Of a stretch of 64,000 bases of DNA, positions 58,851 through 64,000 are shown one piece after another. The notes beneath the pieces were generated by a model. The model worked only from the letters and a program-made list of their open reading frames with translations, was not told the DNA's origin and searched no databases. The translations under genes and the position numbers were made by a program. This DNA comes from Amaranthus tricolor (taxonomy: Eukaryota; Streptophyta; Magnoliopsida; Caryophyllales; Amaranthaceae): contig NC_080049.1 of the NCBI RefSeq assembly GCF_026212465.1, forward strand, positions 23,016,872-23,080,871, written 5' to 3'. How positions within the stretch are numbered: position 1 is the stretch's first letter; each line of letters starts with the position of its first letter.

Positions 58851-60728
58851 CGCATATACTTGTGGTTTGCACCTGAACGCGACATTATATATATATCCTT
58901 TAAATCTAGGCGCGCATTTATAGAGTCTTTTGTTCTTCCCTGGTAAGTCAAGTAAAGTGCCTAATATGCTTTCGCAAACAGTTTTTTCCGCATGCATCAC
59001 ATCAAGATTATGTCGAACTAAAAGACGCCTCCAATAAGACAATTGGAAGAAAATGCTTCTTTTCTACCATTGATGAACCAAATATCAATCGCCTTTTTTT
59101 CACTTTCCTTTACTCTTCTTCCCAAACTGTACATTTGAGAAGCCACTTAATTCCTCTAGAATATCATCACCAGTAAGCAACGCGGGAGGGGGATCATTTT
59201 CAATCTTTCCACCAAATGAGCTCTTTTGAAATCTCCACTAGTGATAAGCTTCTAAAAATCTTCTATGACCCATATAACACCATTTATGGTTGTGTTTTAA
59301 TCTGTACGAGCATGTGTTTTTATGACAATTAGGACAAGCTAAGGTTCCTTTTATGCTCCAACCTGATAAATTAGCATAAGATGGAAAATCTTGAATTGTC
59401 CACAACAACACTGATCGCATATTAAAAGTTTCCTTCCTATGAGTATCATATGTACTTACCCCAGTCTCCCACAATTCTTTCAGCTCATCTATTAGAGGTT
59501 GTAAAAATACATCTATGTCATTACCTGGAGATTTAGGACCAAGAATTAATAAAGACAACATCATGCTATCACTTTTCATGTACACCCAAGGAGATAAATT
59601 ATAAGGCACTAATAATACCGACCATATGCTATATCTACTGCTCAAAGTTGCACCAGGATTAAAACTATCACTAGATAAACCCAATCTTACATTGCGTGCA
59701 TCTGTAGCAAAGTCAGGATAATCTCTATCCAAACACTTCCATGCCTTTGAATCTGTTGGGTGTCTCATAACATCATCATCATTAATTAAACAACCATCCT
59801 TGTGCCATCTCATATGCTTTGCTAGATTAGAAGATATTAACATTCTTTGAAGTCTTGGAATTAATGGAAAATGACGCAATATTAATTGAGGTACTTGTGC
59901 CATCTTTTTTGCTCCATCTTCTTCGAATTATATATCTCCTACCTCAAATTTTTTTTTCCATCTAGAAGCCCCACATTTTTGACATGCTTCTATATTTGCA
60001 TACTCATGTCAAAACAAAATACAATGGTTGATGCATGCATCAATCTTGACATAATCCAACCCTAATTCTTTTGTATACTTTTTGGCCTCATGAAAAGATG
60101 CAGGAAACTTCTTGTCATAATTGAATGCCATATGCAATACCTCTAAAATTAATGAAAAAGCCTTATTTGTCATCTTACAACTAACTTTAACATGGAGCAA
60201 TGTAATTAAAAACTCCATTCTCTTAGAGGTCTTACATCCAAGATACAATTCAGCTTCTATATCTTCCATTAGTTTATTAAAATCCTTATGAGTCTCATAA
60301 TTTTCCCTCAACCCTTCATGCTCATTAGGCTCCGTATTATTTATGTAAACAGTAGAAGTAGTGGAATTCCATACATCTATCACATCAAATATCAATAGAG
60401 CCATATCGTTAAAAGTCATTACATCTTCATTTCTATTTGAAGAGTATACTTCATATGCATCTTCACTATCATAAGTATGATCAACTTCTCCATAACTAGT
60501 CCATGGATTATAGCTACTATCTATACCATACACTAACAAGTGACAATGCATAGATTTTCGATTTTGTAACAAAACTATTCTAAAATTTAAACAAGGACAT
60601 TTCAGCTTAGTTTCATTCGTCCTTTTCTTTAAAGCAAAGTCAAGGAAGTTCTCCACACCCGCTATATACTCTTTCTTCTGTCTATCCTTCACCCCATTAT
60701 GATTCATCCAACTACGATTCATATCCAA
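58800..60728 (-). pseudogene. CACTA (En/Spm) TNPD-type transposase, nonsense mutated
   Basis: Minus strand from the ATG at 60728. The transposase-associated domain (MNRSWMNHN, EYIAGVENFLDFAL, CPCLNF) is followed by an acidic linker, then the Transposase_21 core: HMRWHKDG, RHPTDSKAWKCLDRDYPDFA, VRLGLSSDSFNPG, GPKSPGNDIDVFLQPLIDEL, LLWTIQDFPSYANLSGWS, CPNCHKNTCS, YMGHRRFL, then LTGDDILEELSG and RHNLDVMHAEKTVCESILGT. All these lie in one reading frame, broken only by about six stop codons (e.g. after NHCILF at about 60006, after EVGDI, after EAYH at about 59237); some replace expected Trp codons. The C-terminal third is absent after LLDLPGKNK. It is distinct from the transposase remnant in unit Y. 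Confidence 0.85.
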
Positions 60729-61124
60729 TTTTAATACCCAAATAAGTGAAAGACTATGAAACTCAATATAACTCTCCTACTTCAAAATTTAGACGTAAAC
60801 TCTCCCTATATAGCTTTAGCTTGGACTATAATTAAAGGTTCAACATGCAATTAGTAGATCACTATCAAACCAATTTTAATCAGGTCAAGTCTTCTAGGTT
60901 TCTCTCAGAGGTTGTTAGAAAGGTTTTTGAGAATGTTGGCACTCATACTTGAATGCTCGGACATTGTTGCGATCTTCTCTTTTTGAATAACCCCTAAGTC
61001 CACAAAAAGTTCATCATGAGTGTGTCAAATAGGCAAATAATCATAGTCATAGTCATCAACCCAGTATTCCTTACAAGTTGAAATCCGAGAAAGCAGAAGT
61101 TAACGAACAAATTATACTCGTACC
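60729..61124. other. Spacer, possibly CACTA 5' UTR
   Basis: Directly upstream of the TNPD relic on its coding strand. No terminal CACTA motif was found here. Nothing else recognised. Confidence 0.4.
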
Positions 61125-61833
61125 TGTTGAACATTTAGAGTATATAGACCTAGATTTGTATATACTACATACTTAGTAGTAGTGGGACTAAATAAATATA
61201 TTATAAGTCCAAATTAAATGCCCCAAAGAATTTGATGAATCATTAGTTTGATTCATAAGTTTTGTTTGATGAATCATTACTTTGATTCATAACTTTGCTT
61301 GGTGAAACATTACTTTGATTCATAAGCTTTGCTTGGTGAAACACTTTTGTTTCAAAAGGAGGTATTGTTTGAAGCATAGCTCTATAAAATGAGGTTGCAT
61401 GCCAAGGGACATTCCATCCCAATTTCATATGATTTATGATTTCTCTCTTAAGAATACTCTTATGCTTGTTCTTCCTTTCATGAGATAATATTGAGAGAGT
61501 AATTAACTCTTAATATCATCAAAGTTCATAATTCACTACAACACTTGTATTTATTATTGCAATTTCCTTGTGCTAGGATTTTGTTGTGTAGATTGTATCT
61601 CATTGTGAATTTCATTTATCATCCCAAGCACCTTTGTGGGAGAAATATCACAATAGGAAAGTGCATGAACGCTTTCTACTCATATCAAGTTTCCGAGCGA
61701 CTTCTTTGATTGTCGCAACCTTATCTTCATGGTGTCAATTTAGTGATTTACAGAGCAAGGAGTTCCATTGCTATCCACACAAGGGAAATACAAATCGGTT
61801 TGTTTTATTTGTATTTTCATTATATTTCCAATA
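61125..61833 (+). mobile_element. Solo LTR with perfect 5-bp target duplication
   Basis: Starts TGTTGAACATTTAGAG and ends ATATTTCCAATA, with the terminal TGTTG/CAATA pair off by one base from a perfect inverse. Flanked by GTACC on both sides (61120-61124 and 61834-61838). Inside are three repeats of TTTGATTCATAAGTTTTG-like words (61237-61325), a TATA-like CTATAAAATGAG at about 61382 and a leader. No coding sequence; strand inferred from the TATA box. Probably copia-derived. Confidence 0.8.
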
Positions 61834-61838
61834 GTACC

Positions 61839-62630
61839 CCCTCTAAAGAGAGGACAAAGAAGATTATTGTGCACACTGAGATACTACCCCATGTAGATGA
61901 GCCCTGCAAGAAGAGAAATGAGTGGCATAATATAGCTCACCTGAAGAGGCACCTACAAGTGAACAAACAAACAACAAAAGAATTTAATTATTATCCCTTA
62001 ATTATAGAAACAGAAACTTTTGGGTCTTTGATAAATCATTAGACTCTTGATCACACTAGTTAAGAATTGAGTATTAAAACCAACACAAATGAGATAAAGT
62101 AAGGGTTTGATGAACGATTTTGGCTGATAGTCTTCATTTATTTGTTAAAATCAAAAGTTCCATTTAGTATAAATTCGTGACTTTTATTTAGTATAAAAGT
62201 AGTATATTATTGAGATAATCAAATGTAGGAAAATAATACACTTCGTGGTAAAACTTAGTAGTATCAAACCTAATTACTCTTAGTTATCTAAATCAATAAT
62301 ACGCGGCATTAAAAGTAATCGAATAATAAATCAATAAAACGCCAAAATTTCAACTAAGTCTTCACTTCCCTTGTACATGTGGATACAATCCTTACATTCT
62401 GAGTTATCTAAAGCTAATCTTGGTTGGTGATAGGAATGCATGATTCTTCATTATTAATACAATTAATTTCTCATGCCATTGTTTTGTTCAAGTCTGGTAT
62501 TAAGTGTCTTGAGATTGTTTATTAGGACTAATACCCATCCTTTCCAATTACTATTTGATGAATATTAATTTTTGAATTAAATTCAGAAATCTCTTTGTAG
62601 CTCTATGCAAAGACATATTATTTGTATACT
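61839..62630. other. AT-rich spacer, no gene seen
   Basis: No recognisable gene. The end of this stretch may already belong to the 5' LTR of the next copia. Confidence 0.4.
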
Positions 62631-62631
62631 T

Positions 62632-62871
62632 GATGGAGCTAAATATATTTTCTCCGCATTGGAAAAGTGAAGAACAAATATATACTTATTGGAATAATAT
62701 ATTTTATGGGTATAATATATTCTGGAAATAATTTGGGTTGTTATCTTTTATATTTTGTCTCTTAAAATTCTAGTTGCCTAAGTTAAGGTAATTCTAGGGT
62801 TAGCTTTGTATATATATTGGAGTTGTTTGATTAATAAGGGTGCAAAGCCATAAGTTTATACTAATTCTACA
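62632..62871 (+). repeat. Probable 5' LTR (end part) of the terminal copia
   Basis: Ends CTAATTCTACA at 62871, directly before the primer-binding site. A start at TGATGGAGCTAAATAT (about 62632) is possible but unproven, because the partner LTR is outside the window. Confidence 0.4.
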
Positions 62872-62884
62872 TGGTATCAAAGCC
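62872..62884 (+). other. tRNA primer-binding site
   Basis: TGGTATCAAAGCC matches the tRNA-iMet primer site of copia elements (TGGTATCAGAGCC) with one change, and lies 20 bases before the first ATG. Confidence 0.8.
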
Positions 62885-62904
62885 TTGTTAATTTTTTTTA
62901 CACC

Positions 62905-64000
62905 ATGATCGGTGGTGAGAGATCACCTCCACCACCATCACCAAAAATAGGTAACGCTACAATTTTCGATAATCGTTTAAATGGTAAATTTGATGATACC
63001 GCTTGGGTTATTGACACGGGAGCTACTCATCACGTAACCGGAGAAAAATCTTGGCTTTTTTACACCAAAAATTTTGAGTGTCCGATTGGGTTGCCTAATG
63101 GTGAAACAGTGTCGGCTTCTCTTGTTAGCTCTATTTGTTTGTCAAATAAAATCACCCTCACCGGGGTGCTCTATGTTCCTAATTCGCATTGTAATTTACT
63201 TTCAGTTTCACAACTTAATGATGACCTTCATTGTATGGTCAAATTTAATGCTTATATGCGTGCTGTACCGGACAAAACGAAGGAGTTAATTGGAATGGGA
63301 GCTAGGAGGGACAGATTGTATTATTTCAGCAAATCGGATTCGGTGCATCATGTGAGTGCTATTGCTGCAAAGTCTGACTTGGAGCTGTGGCATCGTCGTA
63401 TGGATCATCCTTTCGAGAAAGTAGTTAAGTTGCTTCCCATCGTAGTAGCAAAGATTATTTAGATAAAGGGTGTGAAGTGTGCATGCGTGCTAAGCATCCA
63501 AGAGATAGGTTTCCTTTGAGTGACAATAAAGCATCTAGAATTTTTGAAAAAATTCATTGTGATTTGTGGGGCCCGTATAGACATGTTTCGTCATGCGGAG
63601 CTCGTTGTGTTTTGACGATAGTTGATAACTATTCTAGAGCTGTTTGGATTTATTTGTTGAATGATAAAACGGAGGTCTTTCGTATGTTTTTGATGTTTAA
63701 TGTTGCTATGGTAGAAAGACAATTCTCTCAAACCATAAAAACTATGCAAAGTGATAATGGTACGGAGTTCAATTCTTTACGTGATTTTTTTTCATACTAC
63801 TGGTATTATTTTCCAAACGTCATGTGTGGGTACTCCGCAACGAAATGGGATGGTTGAGAGAAAGCATAATCATATTTTTTCAATAGGGTGAGCTTTGAGA
63901 TTCCAAGCCAAATTACCAATTTATTTTTAGGGTGAGTGTGTTCTTGCTGTGGCTCACCTAATTAATCAAACTCCTACTCCATTGCTACAAAATAAAACTC
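62905..64000 (+). pseudogene. copia protease-integrase, gag missing, runs off the window
   Basis: The frame opens at an ATG 21 bases after the primer-binding site and after about 33 codons reaches the aspartic protease AWVIDTGATHHVTGEKSWL. It continues with VLYVPNSHCNLLSVSQLN and the GAG-pre-integrase ELWHRRMDHPFEKVVKLLP, then shifts frame at about 63462 into CMRAKHPRDRFPLSDNK and the integrase core (IHCDLWGPYRH, TIVDNYSRAVWIYLL, MQSDNGTEF). Further shifts precede NGMVERKHNHIFS and LINQTPTPLLQNKT near the window end. A normal copia has about 1.2 kb of gag with a zinc knuckle between the primer site and the protease; here it is absent. Reverse transcriptase and the 3' LTR must lie beyond 64000. 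Confidence 0.85.

Overview
This is nuclear DNA of a flowering plant: very AT-rich, gene-poor, and mostly transposable elements nested in one another, with introns, TATA promoters and plant-specific protein families. The ribosome-inactivating protein fused to a DUF6598-type domain points to a core Caryophyllales species, perhaps of the Amaranthaceae/Chenopodiaceae. That is an inference from one gene, not a proof.

Three host genes look intact: a GT34 glycosyltransferase of the galactosyltransferase-like branch (2425-3678, +), a short SnRK3/CIPK-like protein kinase that ends right after the kinase domain (27930-28754, +), and a two-domain ribosome-inactivating protein (43510-45060, +). Each has a TATA box 120-180 bases or less upstream of its ATG and no intron. 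They do not form a pathway together.

Layout. 0-2.2 kb: nested small DNA transposons (CACTA, Stowaway, a foldback MULE). 2.2-3.7 kb: GT34 gene. 4-9.3 kb: AT-rich spacer, tandem repeats and MITEs. 9.5-10.5 kb: a relic of the kinase gene that keeps its promoter and 3' UTR but has lost the coding body. 10.6-17.6 kb: a decayed Ty1/copia element on the minus strand, split by a solo LTR. 18.4-25.2 kb: copia, RTE-LINE and LTR scraps. 24.2-28.9 kb: one unit of a segmental duplication, holding a foldback, a PIF/Harbinger element and the kinase gene. 29-33 kb: spacer. 33-38.1 kb: a MULE transposase pseudogene with an OTU-protease domain, meeting head-on a CACTA-derived unit that carries a plant mobile domain (PMD) gene. 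38.3-40.6 kb: second unit of the segmental duplication, interrupted by a 1.3-kb foldback MULE. 43.4-45.1 kb: RIP gene. 45.9-49.2 kb: a young copia with apparently identical LTRs and an internal deletion. 49.5-56.9 kb: solo LTRs of one family, one nested in a hAT-like element. 57.2-60.7 kb: two CACTA remnants with transposase sequence. 61.1-61.8 kb: a solo LTR with a perfect target duplication. 62.6-64.0 kb: start of another copia that runs off the window and appears to lack gag.

The most interesting items are the two CACTA units that share a 5' UTR/intron and diverge exactly at the splice acceptor (one into PMD, one into transposase), the hollowed-out kinase relic, the foldback MULE family whose loop has grown into about 1 kb of simple sequence, the MULE with an OTU domain, and the young internally deleted copia.
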